The position numbers and the translations under genes are program-made. 64,000 bases of DNA from a bacterium 1XD21-13 (lineage in GTDB: Bacteria > Bacillota > Clostridia > Lachnospirales > Lachnospiraceae), in contig QZDX01000004.1 of the NCBI GenBank assembly GCA_009917555.1, forward strand, positions 1 through 64,000, given 5' to 3'. Shown here in pieces: positions 43,118 to 52,349 of this stretch. The first letter of the stretch is position 1; each line of letters opens with the position of its first letter. The notes beneath the pieces are model-generated. The model was not told where the DNA came from. It saw nothing but the letters and a program-made list of their open reading frames with translations, and did no database searches.

Positions 43118-44317
43118 ATGAAAACCATCAGCTTAAAGCTGTTTATTATATTCAGTCTGTTTTTTCCGGCTTTTTATGGTCCCTTTAATGAGGACTACAA
43201 AATGGAATATTATGTCATGTTCACAGCTGCGTATGGGGCTCTTTTACTTTATATGGTATGGCAGCTGTTCTGCGGACAGCGAAAAGGGAGAGATAAATTT
43301 CGGATCGTGTATGTGTCAGGTCTTTTGATTTACAATCTCGTATCCCTGTATATGAATTTGCAATATCTGCATTGGTACGGAGAGCAGATTAATAATACCA
43401 TTGCGTTCCTGTTCCTTCTGTTCCTATGCGGGTATGAGGACAGCCTGGGGGAACAAGGCGATAGATTGATTATGTTTTTTTTGCGCTGTGCCGTATTATC
43501 TAATATATTGAGTATTATTTATTTCTTTATGGGTTATACAAGCTACCTTATTTGCAATAATCATTTTTATTTTAATCGGCTTGCTGAAGACTTTTATGAG
43601 TCCCGGCATTATTGGATTTACAGTCACAAAAGCGATTATGCACTGATGCTGACGGCATTTATGGCAGTGGCTGTTCGGTTTCGAGACGGGTTTCGCAATA
43701 TCTATACATGGTGCTTTAGCCTGTTTGTCTTTTTATTTGCTTTGTTTTTGACCCATTCCTGGACAGGCTTTGGCGCAGCGGTATTAATTTTTATTGGAGC
43801 CTGCCTGGATAAGATAGATTGGAGAAGGTTCCGATTTCGCAAAATTTATTGGCTGTGGGCAGGAGCGGTTTTTGCAGGCGGTGGAGTGCTTCTGAAGGCT
43901 CTTGCAGGTGAACGGGATCTGCTGTCTATGGGCGGACGTCTGGATATCTGGAACGGAGCATTAAAGGAGATTTTGAAGAAACCCACAGGTTGGGGATACT
44001 GGTTCACGGAGGTGCTTTTTCCTGCCACTCCTGACTGGCAGGTGAACAATGCCCATAATGTATTTTTAAATGCTCTGCTTCGTTTTTCTGTACCTGTAGG
44101 TATCTGTTTTATTTTATTTCTGTTGATGATTATGGTATATTCCGTTTACAAAAGCAGAACCCTTTTGGCAGCAGGAATGTGGATTGGTTTTTTGGTCCTT
44201 TTGAATATGGACTACTCTTTGCTGAACTATGAAATGGGAATGTTTCTGTTTGTGGTTTATTTGGTTTGTATTTATAAGCCGGAAAGAGGGAGGCAGAATA
44301 TTACATGGAATGGTTAA
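43118..44317 (+). CDS. O-antigen ligase-like membrane protein (first of a tandem pair)
   Basis: The protein is about 399 residues and highly hydrophobic, with roughly eleven membrane spans. Family-like segments are LTHSWTGFGAAVLIFIG, GGRLDIWNGALKEILKKPTG and VNNAHNVFLNALLRFSVPVG, where the NxxHN pattern matches Wzy/WaaL-type catalytic loops. AAAGGAG precedes the ATG. It is clearly paralogous to the next gene. Confidence 0.75.
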   Translation: MKTISLKLFIIFSLFFPAFYGPFNEDYKMEYYVMFTAAYGALLLYMVWQLFCGQRKGRDKFRIVYVSGLLIYNLVSLYMNLQYLHWYGEQINNTIAFLFLLFLCGYEDSLGEQGDRLIMFFLRCAVLSNILSIIYFFMGYTSYLICNNHFYFNRLAEDFYESRHYWIYSHKSDYALMLTAFMAVAVRFRDGFRNIYTWCFSLFVFLFALFLTHSWTGFGAAVLIFIGACLDKIDWRRFRFRKIYWLWAGAVFAGGGVLLKALAGERDLLSMGGRLDIWNGALKEILKKPTGWGYWFTEVLFPATPDWQVNNAHNVFLNALLRFSVPVGICFILFLLMIMVYSVYKSRTLLAAGMWIGFLVLLNMDYSLLNYEMGMFLFVVYLVCIYKPERGRQNITWNG

Positions 44318-45498
44318 AAAGACAGAAAGCAGATTTGTGGCTGTTAAAAGGCTTTTGCGTATTTATGCTGCTGTTCCCGGCTTTTTACAGCCCTTACACT
44401 GATGTGTATCAGAGTGCCTATTACGGAGGCTTTTCGTGGGCTTATTTGTGCCTGGTACTTTATATGGGAATTCAGCTTTTGCGTCAGGGTATAGAAAATT
44501 GGAAAAGGTGGCTTCCGTATCTTGCGCTATTAGTGATTTATAATCTGTTGTCCCTGTACTTTAATTATAAATATCTGCATTGGTACTGGGAGCAGATTAA
44601 TAATAGTATTGCCTTTTTATTCTTTATGGTGTTAGCGGGCAGCAAGCCAAGGCTGGAGGAGGGAAGGCAGGATACCATTCGGTTTTTGCTTCATTGTATT
44701 GTGCTGTCTAACCTGGCGAGTATGATTTATTTCCTAATGGGATATACAAAGCTTCTACTTTGTAATAATCAATTTGTCTTTTTTGAGCTTCCGGGGAATT
44801 TTTATGAGACACGTCATTACTGGCTATATAGCCACAAAAGTGAATATGCACTTATGCTGGTAGCCTTTATAGCGCTTTTTGTATGTTTCCGGGAAAAATT
44901 TATGAATTGGATTACATATGCTGCGAGTATTCTCATACTTCTTGTCTGCCTGTATCTGACCCATTCCTGGACAGGAATGGCCGGTGTTTTTTTGATTTTT
45001 CTGGGAGCTCTTTTGGATGGAATTGATATTAGAAGGATTCAGTGGAAAAAGCAGTATCTTGCAGTGGGCATTCTTTTGCTTTTGGTAGCTGGAGGATTGG
45101 GATATAAGATGCTTTCGGAGAGAGATATTATGTCACTAGGGGCACGGCCGCAGATTTGGACAGCTGTTCTTGGTGCAATTCGCCATCATCCGGAGGGCTG
45201 GGGGATGCGTTTTGGAGAGTCTGCCATTCAAGCTACGGAGACATTGCTGGTGAATAATGGACATAATATATTTTTGAATTCCATGCTTCGTTTTTCCGTG
45301 CCGGTAGGGATTTGTTTCAGTATTCTATTTCTTGGTATCGCAATATATTCTATGATAAAATCAAAAAGCTTTTTGGCAGCAGGTATGTGGCTGGCATTAC
45401 TTATCCTCCTTAACATGGACTATGCTCTTATGAGTCTTCAGATGGCACAGCTGTTTTTGATTATATATCTTGTATGTTTTTACAAAAGAAAGGTGTAA
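44305..45498 (+). CDS. O-antigen ligase-like membrane protein (second of a tandem pair)
   Basis: The 397-residue paralog shares segments with the preceding protein in the same order: SYLHW-type KYLHWYWEQINNSIAFLF, THSWTGMAGVFLIFLGALLD, LGARPQIWTAVLGAIRHHPEG and VNNGHNIFLNSMLRFSVPVG. The 13-base overlap with the upstream gene and the strong resemblance point to tandem duplication. The pair may polymerise or ligate different units. Confidence 0.75.
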   Translation: MEWLKRQKADLWLLKGFCVFMLLFPAFYSPYTDVYQSAYYGGFSWAYLCLVLYMGIQLLRQGIENWKRWLPYLALLVIYNLLSLYFNYKYLHWYWEQINNSIAFLFFMVLAGSKPRLEEGRQDTIRFLLHCIVLSNLASMIYFLMGYTKLLLCNNQFVFFELPGNFYETRHYWLYSHKSEYALMLVAFIALFVCFREKFMNWITYAASILILLVCLYLTHSWTGMAGVFLIFLGALLDGIDIRRIQWKKQYLAVGILLLLVAGGLGYKMLSERDIMSLGARPQIWTAVLGAIRHHPEGWGMRFGESAIQATETLLVNNGHNIFLNSMLRFSVPVGICFSILFLGIAIYSMIKSKSFLAAGMWLALLILLNMDYALMSLQMAQLFLIIYLVCFYKRKV

Positions 45499-45499
45499 C

Positions 45500-46972
45500 A
45501 TGTGGAATAAGGTACAAAAGGGAAGTATTCTTTTATTTTCCGGAGTCTTTGTACTCCTGTGGTGCTGGCTGAGCTTTATAGTGCTTTTGTCATTTAATGA
45601 AAGTAAAAAAATAGTCCTATTGGCAATTCTTCTTCTGGGGATACCAATGGCAGCCGGAATTTTGCTGAAAAAATATTTTTTTCCCGTTTGGAAAAAAGAG
45701 AAGCTGTGGATGACTTGCTCCATAGGTTTACTGCTGACAATGGCAGCAGGCTTTCTTTATGTCGGATTGTCACTTAAGGTCTATCCAGGCTGGGACTTTG
45801 GTTCTGTTTATCTGGGAGCCGTAGAGCTGGCGGAGGATGGGGCTTTTTCGGACCAGAGTAAATGGTATTTTACGACCTATCCCAATAACGTGGCTGTTTG
45901 TCTTTTCCTGACCGGAGTATTTAAGCTGTTTGGGGAAATCTGTGATTATATTACCCTTGGCGTGCTGTTGAATGTATTTTTGATGCTTCTGGGAATAGGA
46001 TTTCTTTTTTTATTGGTTTGTCGTCTATATGGGGTACGAGCCGGCTTTTTGTCGCTGTTAGTTTGTGCGCTGTTTGCGCCTTTTTATATGCATACACCCA
46101 TTTTTTATACGGATACCTTCGCCCTGCCCTTTGTGACAGGTACGTTTTTGCTTTATGAGCTTCGCAAAAAAGACGCAAGGCTTTTGATTGTAGGAGCTAT
46201 AGTTCTTGCGCTTGGTTATAAGACAAAGGGAAGCCTGGGGGTTATCTTGATCGCGCTTTTGATACATACCTGGCTGCAGAAGAAAAAGGCTTTGGAGCTT
46301 GTAGAGCATAGCTTAATGCTGCTAGTTCCCTTTTTGCTGCTAGTGGGATTTTTAACGGTGCTGCCCAGGCAAATGTCTTTTTGGGATGCCCAGGACAGAG
46401 AGAAAAATGAATTTCCCCTGGAGCATTGGCTGGCTATGGGCCTGGAGGGAAGCGGAGGTTATAATGGGGATATTTATTGGATGACAGCCTCTGTGGAGGG
46501 AAAGGCAGAAAAGATAGCTGTGGATCGGGAGTTTATCCGCAAAAGATTGGGAGAGTATGGCATTGGGGGAATGGGGAGCCATTTAAAAGAAAAGATTTTG
46601 TTTACCTGGGGAGACGGTGTCTATTTTGCGCCGGAGAAGCTAAAGCGGGACCCTTTGCAGGAAAGCCCTTTACATCCGTGGGTCCTATATGACGGAGCAA
46701 ATTATGGAAAGACCTACCGATATTGCAGTGCAGTACACTGGATGCTGCTTTTGGGTGTCTTTCTTTCGGTGCTTTACAATTTTTTGGAGCGAGGAGAACG
46801 CCGGGAAGCCCAGGCTATGCAGATAGCGGTTTTTGGCTTGTTCCTCTTTCTGCTTATCTGGGAAACGCGTTCCCGCTATCTGATAAATTTTGTCCCAATC
46901 TTTATATTGCTGGGGATTGACGGCATATGGGGAATCTTACGATACATAGACAGGAGAAGAAAAAATGTGTAA
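45500..46972 (+). CDS. Multi-membrane glycosyltransferase-like protein (GT-C type)
   Basis: The protein is about 490 residues with around eleven to twelve hydrophobic segments. A charged periplasm-facing loop early on (YPGWDFGSVYLGAVELAEDG) provides acidic residues as expected of GT-C enzymes. ALGYKTKGSLGVILIALLIH lies in the core. The C-terminal RSRYLINFVPIFILLG resembles GT39/PMT-like proteins. It would use a polyprenyl-phosphate sugar outside the membrane. GAAAGGTG precedes the ATG. Confidence 0.6.
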   Translation: MWNKVQKGSILLFSGVFVLLWCWLSFIVLLSFNESKKIVLLAILLLGIPMAAGILLKKYFFPVWKKEKLWMTCSIGLLLTMAAGFLYVGLSLKVYPGWDFGSVYLGAVELAEDGAFSDQSKWYFTTYPNNVAVCLFLTGVFKLFGEICDYITLGVLLNVFLMLLGIGFLFLLVCRLYGVRAGFLSLLVCALFAPFYMHTPIFYTDTFALPFVTGTFLLYELRKKDARLLIVGAIVLALGYKTKGSLGVILIALLIHTWLQKKKALELVEHSLMLLVPFLLLVGFLTVLPRQMSFWDAQDREKNEFPLEHWLAMGLEGSGGYNGDIYWMTASVEGKAEKIAVDREFIRKRLGEYGIGGMGSHLKEKILFTWGDGVYFAPEKLKRDPLQESPLHPWVLYDGANYGKTYRYCSAVHWMLLLGVFLSVLYNFLERGERREAQAMQIAVFGLFLFLLIWETRSRYLINFVPIFILLGIDGIWGILRYIDRRRKNV

Positions 46973-48884
46973 GCGCTGGGTGAGAATACTGCCGTTATTT
47001 GCAGTTTTGCTGGCTGTGACGGCGTGGATACGGGAAAATGGAGCGGAGTATCTGGAGGTTTTAACTCATAAGAAGCATGAGGTTTTTGCGGTAAAGGTTC
47101 GAGAGGCTTCGGGAGAGGAAGAAGAGATTGAGTGTTGGAATAGTCCATATGAAGCAATGTATTATTTATTTCTTCCATCCTACGGCTATGAAGAGGAATG
47201 TTCCATTTGCTTGAATAGGGAGGATACACTGCGTATAGGGGAGGATGAATTTGTAAATGGTGATACACTGGACGGGCTGTTTCTAAATCAGGAATATGAG
47301 TTTGAATTATCCAATAAGGAAGGAACTGAAGTGACAGGAAAGCTGTTGATAATGAGGTCCGATCATTTGCCCGCATTATTTATTGATACAGCATCCGGAA
47401 CCATGGAAGCGATTCATCAGGACAAGAAATATCGAGATGGTGGGAGCTATTGCCTGGTGACTGCTGGTGGGGAAGAGCGTTTGGAGGGAACCTTGGATTA
47501 TATTACCGGCCGTGGAAACTCTACATGGGACTGGGATAAAAAGCCTTATCGGATCAAGCTTAGCCAGGAGCAGGATTTTCTTGGAATGGGGGGGGCATGT
47601 TCCTGGGAATTGCTTGCTAATTCCTTTGATGCTTCTTTTATGCGCAATAAGATTACATACGATCTGGCAGCTGGAATAGGCCTTGCATATTCGCCGGAAT
47701 CGGAATTTGTCGACTTGTACCTAAATGGGTATTATGCAGGCTTGTATCAGCTTACGGAAAAGGTTGAAGTGGGAAAAGAGCGTGTGGATATAATGGATCT
47801 TTCCGCAGAAAACAAAAAATGGAATGATCCCTCACAGGAGTACGCGGCATTTGAAAAGGGAAATGAACGAGGAATTCAGCTGCCCAGACAGCCGGAGGAT
47901 ATAACAGGTGGATATCTGATGGAATGGGATATTGATGGGCGCTATGGTGAAGGTACAAGCAGCTTCAGAACGGATCGAGGGCAGTCTGTTCTTTTGAAAG
48001 AGCCCAGCATGGCATCAGAGGAAGAGGTAGCCTATATACGTGAATTTGTACAGGAGTTTGAAGATGCCTTATACACGGAGGACGGGGTCAATCCGAATAC
48101 GGGAAAATGCTTGGAGGAGTATATTGATCTGGAATCCTGGGCGAAGAAATATCTTATAGAGGAAATCGTTAAAAACTTTGATGGTGGAATCAGCAGTCAA
48201 TATTTTTACAAGGATAGTGATTTGAAGGGGGAGCCTCTCCTTTATGCCGGACCCGTATGGGATTATGATGGAGCCCTTGGAAATGGGGACTGGTCGGTGC
48301 GAAAACCGGAGGGCATGCTGATAAGACATGATATGCGTATCTATGATCCAGAAAAGGGAGAAAATATCTTTCGGAACAGGTGGTTTCCGGAATTATACCG
48401 TCATGAGAACTTTTTGAGGGAAGTGGAGCAGCAGTATGAACTCTGTGTGTTGCCAGTTCTTCAGAGAATGGTGGAATCAGGGATTGATGAATATCGAAGC
48501 CAGATTGAGATGTCAGCACTGATGGATCAGCGTCGCTGGATCGGAGCAACTTCCAGTCCTCAAAAGCTGTATCGGGAAACACTGGAGGAGCATGCGGAAT
48601 ATATTCAGGAATTTTTGGAGGAGAGGTCCGAATTTCTAAGTAAGGTATGGATTGACAGGCTTGACTATTGTACCGTATGCTTTCGCACGGAATTTGGAAC
48701 AAGGAATTTCTTTTTTTCTGTAGAACGGGGCGGGTTCCTGGAGCGCGCGCCAACCTATGAGGAGACCTTTTCAGGGCTTGTATTTGACGGCTGGTATTAT
48801 GATGAAGCGTGTACGAAGCCTTTTGATATGCAGAGAGCAATTACAGAAGATATGGATGTCTATGCAAAATGGATACCGGAATAA
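46965..48884 (+). CDS. CotH-family kinase-like surface protein with InlB-type B repeat
   Basis: The 639-residue protein has an N-terminal signal-anchor (about 5-21). A CotH kinase domain (about 140-480) has RGNSTW (183-188), KKPYRIKL, a basic-acidic core and the metal-binding VWDYDGALG. The C-terminus (about 570-639) reads YTVCFRTEFGTRNF, then FDGWYYDEACTKPFD and DVYAKW, an InlB/Flg_new-type repeat for surface attachment. CotH proteins are atypical kinases known from spore coats. Here the gene sits among glycan-assembly genes, so it may phosphorylate an exported protein or glycan. That is inference. Confidence 0.85.
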   Translation: MCKRWVRILPLFAVLLAVTAWIRENGAEYLEVLTHKKHEVFAVKVREASGEEEEIECWNSPYEAMYYLFLPSYGYEEECSICLNREDTLRIGEDEFVNGDTLDGLFLNQEYEFELSNKEGTEVTGKLLIMRSDHLPALFIDTASGTMEAIHQDKKYRDGGSYCLVTAGGEERLEGTLDYITGRGNSTWDWDKKPYRIKLSQEQDFLGMGGACSWELLANSFDASFMRNKITYDLAAGIGLAYSPESEFVDLYLNGYYAGLYQLTEKVEVGKERVDIMDLSAENKKWNDPSQEYAAFEKGNERGIQLPRQPEDITGGYLMEWDIDGRYGEGTSSFRTDRGQSVLLKEPSMASEEEVAYIREFVQEFEDALYTEDGVNPNTGKCLEEYIDLESWAKKYLIEEIVKNFDGGISSQYFYKDSDLKGEPLLYAGPVWDYDGALGNGDWSVRKPEGMLIRHDMRIYDPEKGENIFRNRWFPELYRHENFLREVEQQYELCVLPVLQRMVESGIDEYRSQIEMSALMDQRRWIGATSSPQKLYRETLEEHAEYIQEFLEERSEFLSKVWIDRLDYCTVCFRTEFGTRNFFFSVERGGFLERAPTYEETFSGLVFDGWYYDEACTKPFDMQRAITEDMDVYAKWIPE

Positions 48885-48915
48885 AGAATTGTTATTTTGG
48901 AAGGAATAAGAGAAA

Positions 48916-50517
48916 ATGAGTCAATGGAAGGGATTCACGATGGGGATTAGGAAAAACAGAGATTGGCGGGTGGCTGGTGGTCTGCTTCTCATATGCCTAG
49001 TTCAGCTTTTTTTTCTGGCATATTTTGGAAAACAAAAGAGCTTTCTTATGTGCGATGAACTGTTTACCTATACATCATCCAATAATGCGGAAATTCAGGC
49101 CTTTGATATGCCGTTGAATGAATGGCTGGATGGCGATTGGTATCTGTCTCAGGGTGCGGCAATGGAAGGGCATACCTTTGAATACTCCATTCCTTACCGT
49201 AATCAGGCTGCAGATGTGCATCCTCCTGTATATTATTTTTTGATGCATACCTTATCCTCTATGGTACCGGGGAGGATCGTTTTTGGTTTTGGGGTGGGCC
49301 TCAATATATTTTTTATGCTGGGATGTACGATTCTGTTGTATTTGGTTACAAAGGAGATTTTTCAGAGTAAGGGGATTGGCATTTTAACAGCAGGACTGTT
49401 TGGCTTTACCTATGGAGCCTGCAACATGATACTTTTTATACGAATGTATACGGTCGTGGCATTTTTGATTCTGGCTCATGTGTATGTATATCTGTGGCTT
49501 TTGGAAGAGCGGAAGCTGACCTGGAAGACCTGGATAGTCTTTGGTATGACACTGATTTTGGGTGTACTTACCCATTACTATTTTATACTTCTGGCTTTTT
49601 TTCTGGCAGTATGGTATTTTGTGAAATTTTGGCTGGAAAAGCGCTTTCGGGAGGAATGTTATTTTCACGTAACTATAGAGGTGTGCGCTTTGATCTGTCT
49701 TGCTGTCTTTCCAGCTATGTGGAATCATATTTTTCTTGATTATCGGGGAGAGGAGGCCAGGGAAAGCCTGACATCTATGAGTGGCTTTGGAGGGCGGTTA
49801 AAGGCAATGCTCCGCTATTTGGATGAACAGCTTTTTGGCAGCTGTTTATTATTACTGTTGGTGGCAGCTGTTATTCTCCTAGTGATCTATTTGATCAAAG
49901 AGAAAAAGCTTCCTTTAAAAGAGTTGAAAAAGCTGTTTCCCATTGTGTTTATGACGGGCGGATATTTTGTGCTGGTGACAAAGATTGCGCCTTATGCCAC
50001 GGATCGATATCTGATGCCTATTTACGCCTTGGTATACTTAACGGCCGTAGGGTGTGTGTGTTGGCTTTTGAAGAAGCTGCTCCTGGATAGACTGGCCATA
50101 GCGATTTGCGCGATTGTATTTATGGGACTGTCCGTAGTGAGCTTTCGTGAAGGAGCGCCGGCTTATGCATTTACAGGCTTTCAGGAGCATTTGAGTCAGG
50201 CGCAGGAGTATTCTAACCGATATTGTGTCTATATTGATCGGGAGTATGATTGGTGGGAGTACTACATTGTGATTCAGCTTTTGAAGGAATATAAGGGGTT
50301 TTATTGCATCTCCTATGCGGCCATTACAGATGATATTAAGACGGGTATGGAGGCTCTGGAGGAAGAGGACAGTGTGATTGTCTATGTAGGAGATTCGGAG
50401 CTGAATGAGGAGATCACAGCTTACATTCAGGAGACGGTTGGAGCGGAAGAAATGACACTTCTGGATGAATATGAAAGATGGAAGATTTATCTGGCGGAGA
50501 GGAAGGAAGGAGCATGA
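48916..50517 (+). CDS. GT39-type multi-membrane glycosyltransferase
   Basis: The 533-residue protein has about ten membrane spans. Its first outside loop contains MCDELFTYTSSNN (about 39-51), an acidic site as in ArnT/PMT-like GT-C enzymes, and ADVHPPVYYFLMHTL. These mark family GT39-like sugar transferases that use lipid-linked donors. The C-terminal soluble part is short. The last bases overlap the next gene (ATGA). Confidence 0.75.
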   Translation: MSQWKGFTMGIRKNRDWRVAGGLLLICLVQLFFLAYFGKQKSFLMCDELFTYTSSNNAEIQAFDMPLNEWLDGDWYLSQGAAMEGHTFEYSIPYRNQAADVHPPVYYFLMHTLSSMVPGRIVFGFGVGLNIFFMLGCTILLYLVTKEIFQSKGIGILTAGLFGFTYGACNMILFIRMYTVVAFLILAHVYVYLWLLEERKLTWKTWIVFGMTLILGVLTHYYFILLAFFLAVWYFVKFWLEKRFREECYFHVTIEVCALICLAVFPAMWNHIFLDYRGEEARESLTSMSGFGGRLKAMLRYLDEQLFGSCLLLLLVAAVILLVIYLIKEKKLPLKELKKLFPIVFMTGGYFVLVTKIAPYATDRYLMPIYALVYLTAVGCVCWLLKKLLLDRLAIAICAIVFMGLSVVSFREGAPAYAFTGFQEHLSQAQEYSNRYCVYIDREYDWWEYYIVIQLLKEYKGFYCISYAAITDDIKTGMEALEEEDSVIVYVGDSELNEEITAYIQETVGAEEMTLLDEYERWKIYLAERKEGA

Positions 50518-52349
50518 AAAGGAAGTTACGGATTCCCGAAAGGACTGCTGTGAGAGTGGCGCGTATGGGCTGGCTTTTTGCATTGTTGTTCGCCATGATT
50601 CTCTTTGCTGTGATGGAGATTGCAAACCGCAATGAAGGCTGGCTCAACATGGGATGGAAGATTATTTGTGTGAATATAGGGACATGCTTTGCAGTAATGC
50701 TGGTTTTATGGATGGTGACGGGAACCTGGGGAATCAGCTGCGGGCTTACGGCGCTGTTGCTGACGATATTTGGGGTTGTAAATCTGTATTCGCTGGAATT
50801 CCGCCAGATGCTCATATCCACAAGAGATATTCATAATGTTAGAACTGCCTGGAATGTGCTTGGAGCTTATGAAATTGTTTTGAATAAAAGGGTTATTTTT
50901 CTGTTTGGAATTGGAATAATTTTGATTCTTGCAGCCTTTTTTCTGTGGTGCTGTGAGCGAGGGCGTAAAAAGCAGGGGCTGAAACAAATACTTCTTAGAA
51001 GCGTAGGAGTATGTATTTGCCTGGTTTTATTTTTTTATAGCTGCTATTGGGGAAAGCATCCGGTGATTTCACAGGAAGGTTTGGGATGGACCTGGGAGTC
51101 CTCCTACTATTCTCAGGGTTTTTTGGCTGCTTCCGTAGAGGTGGCCAGACAGTCCTTTTATAAAATTGAGAAGCCAGAGGGATTTGATGAGGAACAGATA
51201 GAGCAGTGCAGACAGGAGCTTAAGGGAAGTAAAGGAGAGAAAGATCCAGATATTATTTTGATTCTAAATGAGAGTTGGTACGATTTTTCACTGATTACGG
51301 ATTTTCAGACAAACGAAGTAGTACAGCCCTTCTTGGATAATCTGGATAACTGCATCCGAGGCTATGCGGTTGCGCCGGGAGTAGGAGGAGGAACAAATTC
51401 ATCAGAATATGAGCTCCTGACAGGGAATTCCCTACAGCTATTGCAGGGAATCACACCCTTCAATTCGCTTCACATGGATGAGGAGGCTACGGTAGTGACG
51501 ATTCTTAAGGAGCAGGGATATGAGACGACTGCCTTCCACCCTGCGCCTGGGCTAAATTACAGCCGGAGTATTGCGTACCCCGATATGGATTTTGACCATA
51601 TTTACTTTGAAGAAGATGTAGAGGGGCTTGAGTATTGGGAACAAAGAGTTTCCTTTGCTACGGATGCAAGCAATTTTTCTATACTGCGGGAGCTTTATGA
51701 AGAAAATCTGGCCAAAGAGAATAAACCGCAGTTCCTTTACAATCTGACGATTCAAAATCATGGCGGTTATGCCATGGTATCTGCGGATAAGGTGCCCATA
51801 CAGGTAATTGATGGCCTTTCGGATATGGATGAATGGAAGCTTTTTGAAATGAATGAATATTTATCCTGTGTTCATATGACGGATCAGGCATTTGCGGAGC
51901 TGATTCAGTATTATGAGGAATCGGAACGCCCGGTGATTGTATGTATGGTTGGAGATCATTGTCCAACCATTGCGGCTGATTTTGTGAGAAAGGATTTGAC
52001 GGAGGAAGAGGAGCAGCTTTATTTGCACAGCACACCCTTTGTCATATGGTCAAATCAGGAACTGGAAGAAGAGTATGCAGGTTTCCTTGGAATGTCCCAC
52101 CTTATGCCTTTTTTGCTGAAGAGCGCCGGTGTCAGTCTGTCTCCCTATTATCGTTATATTGCGGAGGATTTGAAAACGGATGTACCAATTATGACCTCCT
52201 TTGGTTTGTATCTGGACAGAGATGGGACTCAACATTCATATGGTGACAACAATGCATATACAAAGCTGGTAAATCAATATCTGTATATGGAATACTGGAA
52301 TCTGACCAATCATAAAACAGATCAGCTGTTTACTGTACCGGAGGTATAA
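50514..52349 (+). CDS. LtaS-like/sulfatase-family phosphoglycerol transferase
   Basis: The protein is about 611 residues. Five N-terminal membrane segments precede an extracellular alkaline-phosphatase-fold domain. ILNESWYDF gives the first metal-binding residues, GGGTNSSEYELLTGN the probable threonine nucleophile, and CMVGDHCPTIA the C-terminal Asp-His pair. Relatives transfer phosphoglycerol from phosphatidylglycerol to a polymer or glycan, so this glycan may carry glycerol phosphate. AAGGAG precedes ATG 50514. Confidence 0.85.
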   Translation: MKRKLRIPERTAVRVARMGWLFALLFAMILFAVMEIANRNEGWLNMGWKIICVNIGTCFAVMLVLWMVTGTWGISCGLTALLLTIFGVVNLYSLEFRQMLISTRDIHNVRTAWNVLGAYEIVLNKRVIFLFGIGIILILAAFFLWCCERGRKKQGLKQILLRSVGVCICLVLFFYSCYWGKHPVISQEGLGWTWESSYYSQGFLAASVEVARQSFYKIEKPEGFDEEQIEQCRQELKGSKGEKDPDIILILNESWYDFSLITDFQTNEVVQPFLDNLDNCIRGYAVAPGVGGGTNSSEYELLTGNSLQLLQGITPFNSLHMDEEATVVTILKEQGYETTAFHPAPGLNYSRSIAYPDMDFDHIYFEEDVEGLEYWEQRVSFATDASNFSILRELYEENLAKENKPQFLYNLTIQNHGGYAMVSADKVPIQVIDGLSDMDEWKLFEMNEYLSCVHMTDQAFAELIQYYEESERPVIVCMVGDHCPTIAADFVRKDLTEEEEQLYLHSTPFVIWSNQELEEEYAGFLGMSHLMPFLLKSAGVSLSPYYRYIAEDLKTDVPIMTSFGLYLDRDGTQHSYGDNNAYTKLVNQYLYMEYWNLTNHKTDQLFTVPEV

